The notes: generated by a model not told the origin, from the letters alone. Positions 8,879-18,373 are shown, numbered from the stretch's first letter. The stretch: 64,000 nt of DNA from Sphingomonas sp. GM_Shp_1 (GCF_026540895.1 NZ_JALNUR010000016.1:1-64000); one strand, 5' to 3'. A program made the numbers and translations.

Positions 8879-11800
8879 TTAGAAGCGGGCGGAGATGCCG
8901 ACCCGCAATGTCCGCCCCCGGACCGTGTAATAGGTCGGGAAGGTGTTGAAATAGGAACCCGTTGCGTAATTGGTATCGGACCCGATCAGGGGCGGATCCT
9001 TGTCGAACAGGTTCTGCACGTTGAACCGCACGTCGATCCCCTTCACCAACGTGATATTGGTGTTGAAATCGAAATAGCTGTAGCCCGGAATGCGATTGGC
9101 TAGCGGATAGGTCTGGCCCGGCGTGGCCGCCAGCACGGTGTTGGTGGACAGCTTGGAATTGCTGGTCGGGCCGGTATAGCGCCAGGTGAAGCCCAGTCCC
9201 CCCTTGACCCAGGGAAGCTGCCAGTTCACGCCCGCCACATGCCGCCAGCGCGGCATCGGATCGCCGCAGGCGAAGCCGAAATAGCCCAGGCACGACCAGG
9301 GCGTATTGCCCGGTGCGAATTGCCGTTCATACTTGGTGGTCAGCGTGCCGTTGAAGTTCAGGCCGAAGGTGCCGATATTGTCGGCAAGGCCCAGACGCTT
9401 GGGGTCCAGCGCATAGTTCGTGCTGAAATCGATACCCCGCGTCGCCGTATAGCCCGAATTGTTATAGCGGGCGTCGGCGATCAGCAACTGCCCCGTCTGC
9501 GGATCGCGCTTGTAGAATTGGCAGAAGAATTCGACCTTGTTGCGATAACATTGGTCGAACGCCATGCCGATACGGGTCCATTCGAATGCGCCCTGGATGT
9601 TGATATCGTACCAGTCGACCGACGCGGTCAGGCCCGGGATGAAGCGCGGCTGGAACACCACGCCCAGCGTCTTGCTTCGCGACCGTTCGGGCTGAAGGTC
9701 GGAATTGCCGCCGTTGACGAGGGTCGTCGGACAGAAGCCGTTCGTGTCGCATCCGGTATAGCTGGTCAGCGCGTCATATTGCGCCCGCGTCATGCCGATC
9801 GAGCATTGTTCGAAGGTATAACGGGTCGCGCCCCGGCCATCGCTCGAAGCGCGCGGCGGCGCGCACAGATCGAGCATCGGCGTGTTGGGATAGCGGTTCT
9901 CACCCTCCAGACGCTGGAGCACGCCCACCCGCACCGCGCGGTTATAGCTGCCCCGGAAACGCAGGCCGTCCACCGGTGCCCAGCTCGCCTCCGCCTTCCA
10001 GCTATGGATCAGGTTCTGATAGACGTCGTAATCGGAAATCCGATAGCCGCCATTGATGCTGAGTTCCTTGACGAAGGGCTTGTCCTCCACCAGCGGAATG
10101 TCGATTTCGCCGCCCAGCTCCTTCACGCTGGTCCGCCCGTCGAAGGTCGTGAAGGTCGACCATGAGCCGAAGCCCTGCGACTGGTTGCGATATTTGCGAT
10201 ATTCGCCGGTGATCGCGAAGCCGACGCCGTTGGTCGCGAACGGGCTCTTGATGCCGTAATCCTCCAGCGTGCCCGACACGATCGCATTGATGACCTGCAA
10301 ATCGTTCTGCTGGCGGCGGCTGCCCGGTCCGGTCACCCAGTTATAGACCGCATCGCTGATCGAGGTGTTGGACGAGAAGGCGTCGATCGGCTGGCAATCG
10401 GGATCGGTGCCGTTGATCTTGGACAGACAGGTCGGCACGCCGTTGACGTTGCGAACCTGAAGCCCGCGCGCCAGTCGATCGGCCTGATCGGGCACATACA
10501 GATGATCGGCCGACCCGTTCATGATGTTGCGGGTCTGCTGATAGCTGAGCTCGAACCGGATCTTGTCGACGATCATCCCCGACAGGTTGAGCGAGCCGCG
10601 CCAGTCGCTGGTCGTGTTGCGGAAATTCTGGATCATGCCGGGGCGGAACAGCGACAGCGCGATGGGATTGCTGAGCGCGGTGCTGCCCGCCGCTGTGCCG
10701 CAGATTTCCTGGGCCTGCGACGCGCTGAGGAACGGATTGTCGCAATTGACCGGCGCGGCGGGCGTCCACAGCCCGCCATTGACCGAATTGGCCCCCGTCT
10801 CCACGATGCGGCTGTACAGGAAGCTGCCGTTCAGCCGCATGCCCAGCGGCAGTTCCGCCGTCAGGAAGCCACCGCTGTTGACCGTTTCGCTGCGCCGCTG
10901 GATCGAATCGACCCGCTGGATACGCACCTCGTCCGCCGTGTCATAGGGACGGAAGCTGCGCGAACCGTCGCGCGCATTGGTGCGGTCCTGATCGTTGATG
11001 CTGAAATAATTATACGGGTTGTAGGTGGTGCCGTCGCACGCCCAGCTCGTATCGCCCGCATCACGATTGTTGGGGTCGAACATCAACAGCGGGCAATTGA
11101 CGGTGTCGATATTCCGGAACTGGATTGGGTCGGCCTTTTTATAGGTCGCGAAACCGCTGATGTTCACCTTGCCGTCGAACAGGTTCTTGCCCGCCGCCAG
11201 CGACGCGAAATAATTGCCGCCGCCCAGATAGGTGCCGCGCGGATAGGTATAGCCCGCATTCTGTGCGACCCTGGCGAGCAGCGGGTTGTCGTTATTGTGG
11301 TTGAAGCCGCTGACCTCGCCGTCAAAGGCGATGCCGTTGAACTTGCGCTTCAGGATGAAGTTGACCACGCCCGCGATCGCGTCCGAGCCATAGACCGCCG
11401 AGGCGCCGCCGGTCATGATGTCGATCCGCTCGATCAGCGCGCCGGGGATGATGTTGACGTCATTGTCCATCCGCTGCCCGTTGAGCAGCGTCAGGGTACG
11501 GCCCGCCCCCAGGTTGCGCAGGCCAACCGGCGCTGCGCCCGATGTCCAGCTTTGCCCCTGAAGGCCCAGCATCGGCGTGACCTGCGGCAATTGCGCGAGC
11601 GCGTCCTCGACCCGGGCAAGGCCCCGTTCCTTGAGATAGGTCGAGTCGATGGTGGTGATCGGCGCGTTGCTGGTCATGTTGGGACGGACGATCCGCGTGC
11701 CCGTGACGATGACGTCCGACGGATCGCTCTTGTCCTGCTGGGCGTCGATCTTGTCGGTCGAGGCGGCCACGCCGGTCAGCGGCGCGTCATCCTGAACCGC

Positions 11801-11905
11801 CGGATCAGCGGTGCTGCCGGCCACCTGCGCCGATGCAACGCCAGACCATACCAACGCAATCAAAGACGCCCCTAACAAGCGCTTCGCGTAACGAAATTCC
11901 CCCAT
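8879..11905 (-). CDS. TonB-dependent outer-membrane receptor
   Basis: About 1008 residues with an N-terminal signal peptide (ending ASAQ), a TonB-box-like stretch (DVIVTGTRI), a plug domain (DALAQLPQVTPMLG, LRNLGAGRTLTLLNGQRM, IDIMTGGASAVYGSDAIAGVVNFI) and a beta-barrel ending in an aromatic residue (VGISARF), the normal outer-membrane signature. This large oligomer-type receptor class is abundant in sphingomonads and usually imports carbohydrates or peptides rather than iron; the ligand here is unknown. I favour ATG 11905, which has GGGGAAGA just upstream, over ATG 11944. No enzyme or transporter gene sits beside it to hint at a substrate. Confidence 0.92.
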   Translation of the reverse strand: MGEFRYAKRLLGASLIALVWSGVASAQVAGSTADPAVQDDAPLTGVAASTDKIDAQQDKSDPSDVIVTGTRIVRPNMTSNAPITTIDSTYLKERGLARVEDALAQLPQVTPMLGLQGQSWTSGAAPVGLRNLGAGRTLTLLNGQRMDNDVNIIPGALIERIDIMTGGASAVYGSDAIAGVVNFILKRKFNGIAFDGEVSGFNHNNDNPLLARVAQNAGYTYPRGTYLGGGNYFASLAAGKNLFDGKVNISGFATYKKADPIQFRNIDTVNCPLLMFDPNNRDAGDTSWACDGTTYNPYNYFSINDQDRTNARDGSRSFRPYDTADEVRIQRVDSIQRRSETVNSGGFLTAELPLGMRLNGSFLYSRIVETGANSVNGGLWTPAAPVNCDNPFLSASQAQEICGTAAGSTALSNPIALSLFRPGMIQNFRNTTSDWRGSLNLSGMIVDKIRFELSYQQTRNIMNGSADHLYVPDQADRLARGLQVRNVNGVPTCLSKINGTDPDCQPIDAFSSNTSISDAVYNWVTGPGSRRQQNDLQVINAIVSGTLEDYGIKSPFATNGVGFAITGEYRKYRNQSQGFGSWSTFTTFDGRTSVKELGGEIDIPLVEDKPFVKELSINGGYRISDYDVYQNLIHSWKAEASWAPVDGLRFRGSYNRAVRVGVLQRLEGENRYPNTPMLDLCAPPRASSDGRGATRYTFEQCSIGMTRAQYDALTSYTGCDTNGFCPTTLVNGGNSDLQPERSRSKTLGVVFQPRFIPGLTASVDWYDINIQGAFEWTRIGMAFDQCYRNKVEFFCQFYKRDPQTGQLLIADARYNNSGYTATRGIDFSTNYALDPKRLGLADNIGTFGLNFNGTLTTKYERQFAPGNTPWSCLGYFGFACGDPMPRWRHVAGVNWQLPWVKGGLGFTWRYTGPTSNSKLSTNTVLAATPGQTYPLANRIPGYSYFDFNTNITLVKGIDVRFNVQNLFDKDPPLIGSDTNYATGSYFNTFPTYYTVRGRTLRVGISARF

Positions 11906-11976
11906 TCGACTCTTCCCCGCTTTGATCTTTGCGGAACCATTCAATCATAACTCAGAGCAATAGGCAAATATGTTAT

Positions 11977-12007
11977 ACTATATGCGTTGCAGCATGGACT
12001 GTCCCAA
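11977..12007 (-). promoter_or_regulatory. Putative sigma70-type promoter of the TonB receptor
   Basis: On the minus strand TTGGGA (12002-12007) and TATAGT (11977-11982) are separated by 19 nt, within an AT-rich island that stands out from the GC-rich surroundings. The 19-nt spacer is longer than ideal, so this is tentative. Confidence 0.35.
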
Positions 12008-12075
12008 GCTGATCTACCGCCTCCCCAAGCATCGCTCGGTTGTGGAGCGGGCGGCGGGGGCTCATCTGTCGGAGC

Positions 12076-12867
12076 ATGGCTAGCCTTCTCGACCCAGCCG
12101 CGCGTGGTCGCGTGATTCTTGTCGGTGCCGGACCCGGTGATCCGGGCCTGCTGACCGTTCGTGCGGTCGAGGCGATGAAGACCGCCGATGTCGTGGTGCA
12201 TGACGGGCTGATCGACCCGCGCGTCCTGGACCTTGCCCCTCCGCAAGCCCAGCGTATCTCGGTCGCCAAGCGGCGAGCGCGGCACACTTTGTCGCAGGAC
12301 GCGATCAACGCGCTGATCGTCGCGCATGTGAAGACCGGTGCGATCGTCGTGCGGCTGAAGGGCGGCGACCCGTTCATCTTTGGGCGCGGCGGCGAGGAAG
12401 TGGAGGCGGTGCGCGCCGCCGGGCTGCGCGTCGAAGTGATCCCCGGCGTCTCGGCGGCGCTCGGCTGCGCGGCGGAGGCGATGCTGCCGCTCACCCACCG
12501 GGATCATAGCTCGGCGGTGTCCTTCGTCGCGGGCCAGTGCAAGGGGCTGACCGATCAGGACTGGTCGGGGTTGGCCGGCCAGGGGCGTACCCTCGTCATC
12601 TATATGGGGGTGGCGACCGCGAGCGGCATCGCCGACAAGCTGATGGCCGATGGCGTCGCCCCCGACATGCCGGTCGCGGTGCTGGAGCGCGGCACGCTGG
12701 AGGGGCACCGCGCGATCCGCACCCTGCTCGCCGATCTCGGCCCGATGGTCGAGCGCGAACGGGTGCAGAGCCCCGCGATCATCGTGGTGGGCGAAGTGGT
12801 CGAATTATCGGATGCCGAGGACAAGCTCGCGCGTTGGGCTCGCGTGGCGGAAGGGATGAACGCATGA
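12076..12867 (+). CDS. cobA: Uroporphyrinogen-III C-methyltransferase
   Basis: A 263-residue SUMT that methylates uroporphyrinogen III twice with S-adenosylmethionine to precorrin-2, the branch point to siroheme. Signatures: VGAGPGDPGLLTVRAVEAM at the N-terminus, ADVVVHDGLID, RLKGGDPFIFGRGGEE and PGVSAALGCAA. It lacks the CysG oxidase/ferrochelatase half. It heads an operon whose sulfite reductase needs siroheme, which explains its place. Its stop overlaps the next ATG in an ATGA arrangement. ATG 12076 is taken as start although GGAG lies only 1 nt upstream; a TTG at 12040 is in frame. Confidence 0.93.
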   Translation: MASLLDPAARGRVILVGAGPGDPGLLTVRAVEAMKTADVVVHDGLIDPRVLDLAPPQAQRISVAKRRARHTLSQDAINALIVAHVKTGAIVVRLKGGDPFIFGRGGEEVEAVRAAGLRVEVIPGVSAALGCAAEAMLPLTHRDHSSAVSFVAGQCKGLTDQDWSGLAGQGRTLVIYMGVATASGIADKLMADGVAPDMPVAVLERGTLEGHRAIRTLLADLGPMVERERVQSPAIIVVGEVVELSDAEDKLARWARVAEGMNA

Positions 12868-13160
12868 AGCTGCTGACCGGCAACGATCTGGCGACCGGCG
12901 ACGTCGTCTGGTGGACCGGGCGGGAATGGTCGCGCCATATCGAGGACGCGGTCGATGTCGGCGCGCAGGGCGAGGCGATCCTGCGGGCCGAGGAAGGCGC
13001 GCGGCGGGTCAACGTGCCCTATCTGATCGACGCCGAGGCCACCGAACAGGGCCCCCGCCCCGCCCATATCAAGGACCGTATCCGCGCGCTCGGCCCCACG
13101 GTGCGCCCCGACCTGACGCTGAAGCCCGCCGATGCGGACGCCGGCGCCTGGGTTATCTGA
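12864..13160 (+). CDS. DUF2849 family protein
   Basis: A 98-residue soluble protein (MKLLTGNDLATGDVVWW...) that matches the DUF2849 family, found in alphaproteobacteria almost always between siroheme synthase and sulfite reductase genes. It overlaps cobA by 4 nt and ends 11 nt before the reductase, so it belongs to the sulfate-assimilation operon. No catalytic motif is visible. A role in reductase assembly or electron delivery has been assumed from context in other species; it is not demonstrated here. Confidence 0.85.
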   Translation: MKLLTGNDLATGDVVWWTGREWSRHIEDAVDVGAQGEAILRAEEGARRVNVPYLIDAEATEQGPRPAHIKDRIRALGPTVRPDLTLKPADADAGAWVI

Positions 13161-13171
13161 AAGAGTAAGCG

Positions 13172-14797
13172 ATGTATCGTTACGACGAATATGACCAGAG
13201 CATCGTCGATGCCCGTGTCGAGGAATTTCGCGACCAGGTGGAACGCCGCCTGTCGGGCGCGCTGACCGAGGATCAGTTCAAGCCGCTGCGGCTGATGAAC
13301 GGCCTCTACTTGCAGCTTCACGCCTATATGCTGCGCGTCGCGGTGCCTTACGGCACGCTGGACAGCCGCCAGATGCGGATGCTGGGCCATATCGCGCGCA
13401 AATACGACCGCGGTTACGGCCATTTCACCACGCGCCAGAACATCCAGTATAACTGGATCAAGCTGGCCGACGCGCCCGACATCCTCGCCGAGCTGGCGAC
13501 GGTGCAGATGCACGCCATCCAGACCTCGGGCAACTGCATCCGCAACATCTCGTCCGACCAGTTCGCCGGGGCCGCCGCCGACGAGGTCGCCGACCCACGC
13601 CCCTGGGCCGAACTGATCCGGCAATGGTCGACCTTCCACCCGGAATTCACCTATCTGCCCCGCAAGTTCAAGATCGCGGTGATCGCCGCGGACGAGGACC
13701 GGGCGGCGATGCGACTGCACGATATCGGCATCCAGTTGCTGGAGCGGGACGGTGTGCTCGGCGCGAAGATCTTCGTCGGTGGCGGCATGGGCCGCACCCC
13801 GATGATCGCGCATGAGGTGAAGGACTTCATCACCGCCGATCACCTCATGAGCTATCTAGAGGCGTGTCTGCGGGTCTATAACCGCTATGGCCGCCGCGAT
13901 AATATCTACAAGGCGCGGATCAAGATCCTGCTGCACGAGATCGGCGTCGAGGCGTATCGCGAGCAGGTCGAGGCGGAGTTCGCCGCGATCCGCGACCTCG
14001 GCATCGACCCGCCGGTCGCCGAACTGGCCCGGATCACCGCGATGTTCGACGGTCCCGATTTGGCGGCGGATGCGCCCGACATGGTGGATCGCTCCGACCC
14101 CGATTTCGCGGTCTGGCTCGACCAGAACGTCGCGGCCCACAAGCAGCCCGGCCATGCCATCGTCACGATCAGCCTGAAGCCGATCGGCGGCATTCCCGGC
14201 GACGCCTCGGCAGACCAGATCGAGCTGATGGCCGATCTCGCCGAGCGCTATGGCCATGACGAGCTGCGCGTCACCCATGCCCAGAACATCGTCCTGCCGC
14301 ATGTCCGCAAGGCCGACCTCCACGCCATCTGGACCGCACTTCGCGATGCCAGGCTGGCCGAGGCCAATCTCGATCTGATCTCCGACATCATCGCCTGCCC
14401 CGGCCTCGATTATTGCAGCCTGGCCAATGCCCGCTCCATCCCGCTGGCGCAGAAGATCGGCGAGCGTTTCGCCGGGCGGCAGCGCGAGCTGGGCGAGTTG
14501 AAGCTGAAGATATCGGGCTGCATCAACGCCTGCGGCCATCATCATGCCGGGCATATCGGCATCCTGGGCGTCGACAAGAAGGGCACCGAGAATTACCAGC
14601 TGCTGCTCGGCGGGTCAGGCGCGGAGGATGTCTCGCTCGGCAAGATCACCGGCCCCGGTTTCGACGAGGACGGCGTGGTCGACGCGATCGAGCGTGTGAC
14701 CGACCGTTATTTGTCCCTGCGCGAGGCGGACGAGCGTTTCCTCGACACCTATCGCCGCGTCGGCATGCAGCCGTTCAAGGAAGCCATTTATGGTTGA
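13172..14797 (+). CDS. cysI: Assimilatory sulfite (nitrite/sulfite) reductase hemoprotein
   Basis: A 541-residue siroheme and [4Fe-4S] reductase that converts sulfite to sulfide. The two ferredoxin-like halves are seen at the N-terminus (GYGHFTTRQNIQYNWIK, SGNCIRNISSDQFAG) and C-terminus. The cluster-binding cysteines are in ACPGLDYC and SGCINACGHHH near residues 410-455. Nitrite and sulfite reductases share this architecture; the linked cobA, DUF934 and cysH genes favour sulfite. There is no flavoprotein (cysJ) partner, so the electron donor is probably ferredoxin, as in other alphaproteobacteria. Its 3' end overlaps the next gene by 8 nt. Confidence 0.92.
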   Translation: MYRYDEYDQSIVDARVEEFRDQVERRLSGALTEDQFKPLRLMNGLYLQLHAYMLRVAVPYGTLDSRQMRMLGHIARKYDRGYGHFTTRQNIQYNWIKLADAPDILAELATVQMHAIQTSGNCIRNISSDQFAGAAADEVADPRPWAELIRQWSTFHPEFTYLPRKFKIAVIAADEDRAAMRLHDIGIQLLERDGVLGAKIFVGGGMGRTPMIAHEVKDFITADHLMSYLEACLRVYNRYGRRDNIYKARIKILLHEIGVEAYREQVEAEFAAIRDLGIDPPVAELARITAMFDGPDLAADAPDMVDRSDPDFAVWLDQNVAAHKQPGHAIVTISLKPIGGIPGDASADQIELMADLAERYGHDELRVTHAQNIVLPHVRKADLHAIWTALRDARLAEANLDLISDIIACPGLDYCSLANARSIPLAQKIGERFAGRQRELGELKLKISGCINACGHHHAGHIGILGVDKKGTENYQLLLGGSGAEDVSLGKITGPGFDEDGVVDAIERVTDRYLSLREADERFLDTYRRVGMQPFKEAIYG

Positions 14798-15248
14798 TCC
14801 GATCACCGTGAACACGAATGCGGGCGAGACGCTGCTGCGCTTTCGCGACGATGTGGTGCATGACGAACCGGCGGTGACGCTGGACGCGTTTCTGGGCCAG
14901 ACCAATGCCACCGCCGTCCGGCTGGAGGCGGGGGACGACGCCCGTGCGCTGCTGCCGCATCTGGGGCAGATCGCCTTGGTAGAGATCAGCTTCCCCACCT
15001 TCCGCGACGGGCGCGGTTACTCGGCGGCGCGCATCCTGCGCGAGGCGGGGTTCGAGGGGGAACTCCGTGCGGCGGGCGATGTGCTGGTCGACCAGATCCC
15101 GCACATGCGCCGCTGCGGCTTCGACAGTTTCGCGCCGGAAAAGCCGGTCGACGCGGCAACGCTGACCAAGTTGCTGGCCCTCTATCCGCAGCCCTATCAG
15201 AAGGCGGCCGACGCCCGTGTGCCGGTGTGGAAACTCCGCCATGGCTAA
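14790..15248 (+). CDS. DUF934 family protein
   Basis: A 152-residue soluble protein with the DUF934 core (LVEISFPTFRDGRGYSAARILR and GDVLVDQIPHMRRCGFDSF). The family is conserved downstream of the sulfite reductase gene in many proteobacteria and is regarded as a reductase-associated protein of unknown mechanism. It overlaps cysI by 8 nt and cysH by 8 nt, so translation of the three is probably coupled. Confidence 0.88.
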   Translation: MVDPITVNTNAGETLLRFRDDVVHDEPAVTLDAFLGQTNATAVRLEAGDDARALLPHLGQIALVEISFPTFRDGRGYSAARILREAGFEGELRAAGDVLVDQIPHMRRCGFDSFAPEKPVDAATLTKLLALYPQPYQKAADARVPVWKLRHG

Positions 15249-15987
15249 GCGCGCGCTCGACCGGATCGACGTGCGGCCCGCCTATACGGCGGAGGACGCC
15301 GCCGCTTACGAAGCGCGGTTCGCCGGGGTTTCCGCGCCCGAGATGCTCCGCACCCTGCTGACCGGCGAGTTGCGTGGGCAAATCGCGGCGGTGTCGTCCT
15401 TCGGCACCGAGTCCGCCGTGCTGCTGCACATGATGGCAAGCGCCGATCCGGCGACGCCGGTGGTGTTCACCGATACGTTCAAGATGTTTCCCGAAACGCT
15501 GGCCTATCGGGACATGCTGGTTCAGCGGCTAGGCCTGCTCGACGTGCGGGTGATCCAGCCCGATCCCGCGCGGCTGGCGGCGAAGGACCCTGAGGGCATC
15601 CGCTACGGTTACGATCCCGATGGCTGCTGCGAGTTGCGCAAGGTAGAGCCACTGACCCGCGGCCTCGCCCCGTTCGAGGCTTGGATTTCGGGCCGCAAGG
15701 GCTTCCAGGCAGGCACCCGCCGCGCCCTGCCCCGCTTTGAGGTCGAGGACGGGCGGTTGAAGCTCAACCCGCTCGCCGATTGGGACAAGGCGGCACTGGA
15801 CGGCTATTTCGCCGCCCACGACCTGCCGCGCCATCCGCTGGAGGCGGAAGGCTATCTGTCGATCGGCTGCGCGCCCTGCACCAGCCAAGTCAAGCCCGGC
15901 GAAGACCCGCGTGCGGGCCGCTGGCGCGGGTTCGACAAGGTCGAATGCGGGATACACCGGCCGGTGGAAGCCGTTCGGCCGGGTTGA
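15241..15987 (+). CDS. cysH: Phosphoadenylyl/adenylyl-sulfate reductase
   Basis: A 248-residue PP-loop family reductase (AVSSFGTESAVLLHM, VVFTDTFKMFPETL) that reduces activated sulfate to sulfite with thioredoxin. It carries the [4Fe-4S] cysteine pairs C129-C130 and C210-x2-C213 plus the catalytic Cys236 in ECGIH. The CC/CxxC motif marks the APS-using type rather than the cluster-free PAPS reductase of E. coli. Last gene of the cobA-DUF2849-cysI-DUF934-cysH operon; ATG 15241 overlaps the previous stop. No ATP sulfurylase (cysDN) gene is in the window. Confidence 0.93.
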   Translation: MAKRALDRIDVRPAYTAEDAAAYEARFAGVSAPEMLRTLLTGELRGQIAAVSSFGTESAVLLHMMASADPATPVVFTDTFKMFPETLAYRDMLVQRLGLLDVRVIQPDPARLAAKDPEGIRYGYDPDGCCELRKVEPLTRGLAPFEAWISGRKGFQAGTRRALPRFEVEDGRLKLNPLADWDKAALDGYFAAHDLPRHPLEAEGYLSIGCAPCTSQVKPGEDPRAGRWRGFDKVECGIHRPVEAVRPG

Positions 15988-16009
15988 GCCCTACGATACT
16001 AAAGGCACC

Positions 16010-16029
16010 ACCCCGGCGATGGCCGGGGT
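16010..16029 (+). terminator. Hairpin after cysH
   Basis: ACCCCGGC pairs with GCCGGGGT over a GATG loop, 23 nt after the cysH stop. No U-tract follows. It may end the sulfur operon or be the remnant of a dispersed GC-rich repeat, since a similar CCCCGGC...GCCGGGG unit occurs in the atp operon near 55190. Confidence 0.4.
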
Positions 16030-16180
16030 TCAGTGGCGATGTGTTCGGTAGCACGGATACATGAGCGAGCTATGAGACGGCCTCCCACGCCCCGCCTGGC
16101 GCGCCTCAAACTTCGTGATCGCTGGGCCCCCGCCTTCGCCAGGGTCGTAAGGGAGCGGTGAGAGACACCATCCCAACATC

Positions 16181-16275
16181 CGCTCGCACTGAGCGAAGTC
16201 GAAGTGCACGCCCCAACGCTCCCCCCTTGGCAAAGGCCGTCCCTTGGCCTTCGACTTCGCTCAGGCTGAACGGAG
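16181..16275. repeat. Family A inverted repeat pair (locus 1)
   Basis: Two copies of a roughly 25-nt unit with core CTTCGCTCAGGCTGAACGG face outward from each other: a degenerate reverse copy at 16181-16204 (GCGAAGTCGAAG end) and a forward copy at 16249-16275. The gap between cysH and dnaB (15988-16298) holds this pair, the cysH hairpin and the dnaB hairpin; I see no gene in it. The unit recurs near 22.1, 38.2 and 51.7 kb. Confidence 0.8.
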
Positions 16276-16296
16276 GGCGGGGATAAACCCGCCCTC
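16273..16296 (-). terminator. Hairpin after dnaB
   Basis: A perfect 9-bp stem (GAGGGCGGG with CCCGCCCTC) over a 6-nt loop starts 2 nt beyond the dnaB stop on the minus strand. It lacks a U-run, so termination strength is uncertain. Confidence 0.5.
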
Positions 16297-16298
16297 GA

Positions 16299-17792
16299 TC
16301 AATACCCCGCGAAGTCGGTAAACCGCGTGATCGTCGGGTCGAACTTCATCACCACCTTGCCCGTGGCACCGTGACGCTGCTTCGCGACGATCAGCTCGGC
16401 CAGACCGTAGACCCGCTCCACCTCGGTGGCCCATTTTGCATGGTCCTCGAAGACCTTGCCGTCATCGCCTTCCATCGGGCGCTTGGGTTCGCGCTGCATC
16501 ATGTAATAGTCTTCGCGGAACACGAACCAGACCATGTCGGCGTCCTGCTCGATCGAGCCCGATTCGCGAAGGTCGGACAGCATCGGGCGCTTGTCCTCGC
16601 GCTGCTCGACCGCACGGCTGAGCTGCGACAGCGCCAGCACCGGCACGTTCATGTCCTTGGCCAGCGTCTTCAGCCCACGCGAAATCTCCGAGATTTCCTG
16701 CACGCGGTTGCCTTCCGACGACTTGCCCGAGCCGGTCAGCAGCTGGAGATAGTCGACCACGACCAGCCCGATCTCGTTGTTATGCCGCCGCTGGAGCCGC
16801 CGGACGCGGGTGTGCAGCGCCGAGATCGACAAACCGCCGGTATCGTCGATGAACAGCGGCAGCTGCTCCAGCTCGGCGGCGGCGGCGGCGAGTTGGGCGA
16901 ACTCGTTGCGGCTGATCTTGCCCATGCGCAGCGCTTCGGAGCTGATCCCCGACTGCTCGGCCAGGATACGCGTCGCCAGCTGGTCGGCCGACATTTCGAG
17001 ACTGAAGAAGGCGACCTTCGCCCCCACCGACTCGGAGGGCGGGATGCCGTCCTGCATGTCGCGCATCCAGCGGCGCGCGGCGTTGAACGCGATGTTGGTC
17101 GCAAGCGAGGTCTTGCCCATGCCCGGACGCCCCGCCAGGATCATCAAGTCGGAGCGGTGCATACCGCCGATCTTGGCATTGACCGAGTCCAGACCCGTGG
17201 TGATGCCCGAGACATGGCCGCCCGAATTGAGCGCCCGCTCGGCATTTTTCACCGCCATGGTGGTGGCCTGGGCGAAGCTCTTCACCGCATTTTCGGAGCC
17301 GCCGTCCGCCGCGACCTTGAACAGCTCATTCTCGGCCAGTTCGATCTGCGCGCGCGGGTTCACCTCTTCGGAGGTGTCCATCGCCCGGTCGACCAGCGTC
17401 CGCCCCACCGTCACCAGCGCGCGGAGCATGGCGAGGTCGTAAATCTGCGTCGCGAACTGCCGCGCGCCGATCAGGCCCGCCCCCGATCCGGTCAGCTGGG
17501 CGAGATAGGACGGGCCGCCCAGCGCCTTCATCCCCTCGTCCGCCTCGAACATCGGGCGCAGCGTGACGGGGGTCGCCAGCATGTCGGTGGCGCGCAGATT
17601 CTTGATCGCGGCGAACACGCGGCCATGCACCGGCTCGAAGAAATGGTCCGGGTCCAGCCGGTCGACGAGGTCGTCGGCCAGCCGGTTGTCGATCATCATC
17701 GCACCCAGCAGCGCGGCCTCCGCCTCGATATTGCGGGGAAGCTGCTGCGGCTCGGTACCGGCAGCGGGGTTCGGGAATGCGAGGGTGGCCAT
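16299..17792 (-). CDS. dnaB: Replicative DNA helicase DnaB
   Basis: A 497-residue hexameric helicase that unwinds DNA at the fork with primase. The N-terminal domain starts PRNIEAEAALLGAMMIDN; the RecA-like domain has Walker A in GRPGMGKTS near residue 220, VAFFSLEMSADQLA, the Walker B region VVVDYLQLL and LALSQLSRAVEQR. Length is normal for alphaproteobacterial DnaB (about 500) and there is no intein. It is divergent from the UPF0262 operon with a 98-nt gap. Confidence 0.96.
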   Translation of the reverse strand: MATLAFPNPAAGTEPQQLPRNIEAEAALLGAMMIDNRLADDLVDRLDPDHFFEPVHGRVFAAIKNLRATDMLATPVTLRPMFEADEGMKALGGPSYLAQLTGSGAGLIGARQFATQIYDLAMLRALVTVGRTLVDRAMDTSEEVNPRAQIELAENELFKVAADGGSENAVKSFAQATTMAVKNAERALNSGGHVSGITTGLDSVNAKIGGMHRSDLMILAGRPGMGKTSLATNIAFNAARRWMRDMQDGIPPSESVGAKVAFFSLEMSADQLATRILAEQSGISSEALRMGKISRNEFAQLAAAAAELEQLPLFIDDTGGLSISALHTRVRRLQRRHNNEIGLVVVDYLQLLTGSGKSSEGNRVQEISEISRGLKTLAKDMNVPVLALSQLSRAVEQREDKRPMLSDLRESGSIEQDADMVWFVFREDYYMMQREPKRPMEGDDGKVFEDHAKWATEVERVYGLAELIVAKQRHGATGKVVMKFDPTITRFTDFAGY

Positions 17793-17890
17793 TTCTTCGG
17801 CGTTAGCGCGGGAAGAGCCCCTCTGTGAAGTTGATTGCGTCGATCAGCGGGGGATTTGCGACGCACACGCTTCGCGACTATCCCTGCCGG

Positions 17891-18373
17891 ATGGCCGATC
17901 CCCGGATCATCTCTATCGACCTGGACGAGCGCAGCCTGGGCTGGCGATCGGCGGATGTCGAGCAGGAACGGCGGATCGCGATCTTCGACCTGATCGAAGA
18001 AAATTATTTCGCCCCCCAACGCCCCCAGGCGGACGGCTATGCCGGGCCCTATCGCATCAAGCTGGAGTCCGAAGAGGGACGCCTCGGCATCCATATGTAC
18101 CGCGAGGACGGCACGCATATCGAGACGCTGGTGCTGGCGCTCGGGCGGTTCCGACGGCCGATCAAGGATTATTTCGCGATCTGCGACAGCTATTACCAGG
18201 CGATCCGCGCCGCGACGCCGCAACAGATCGAGACGATCGATATGGCGCGGCGTGGCATCCATAACGATGCGGCGCAGATGCTGAAGGAGCGGCTGACCGG
18301 CAAGATCGAGGTCGACTTCGATACCGCACGTCGCCTCTTCACACTGCTCTGCGTCCTGCATATCCGCAACTGA
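17891..18373 (+). CDS. UPF0262 family protein
   Basis: A 160-residue protein of the alphaproteobacterial UPF0262 family (IISIDLDERSLGWRS, RRIAIFDLIEENYF, KDYFAICDSYYQAIR, IEVDFDTARRLFTLLCVLH). No function is established for the family. It is the first gene of a tightly packed operon: its stop TGA shares one base with the ATG of the GH25-like gene, and cytidine deaminase follows. ATG 17891 is preceded by a weak site (CTGCCGG). Confidence 0.88.
   Translation: MADPRIISIDLDERSLGWRSADVEQERRIAIFDLIEENYFAPQRPQADGYAGPYRIKLESEEGRLGIHMYREDGTHIETLVLALGRFRRPIKDYFAICDSYYQAIRAATPQQIETIDMARRGIHNDAAQMLKERLTGKIEVDFDTARRLFTLLCVLHIRN

Noticed and set aside
16371..17828. A 485-codon frame antisense to dnaB
   Set aside because: Shadow frame with biased composition; dnaB motifs on the other strand are complete.
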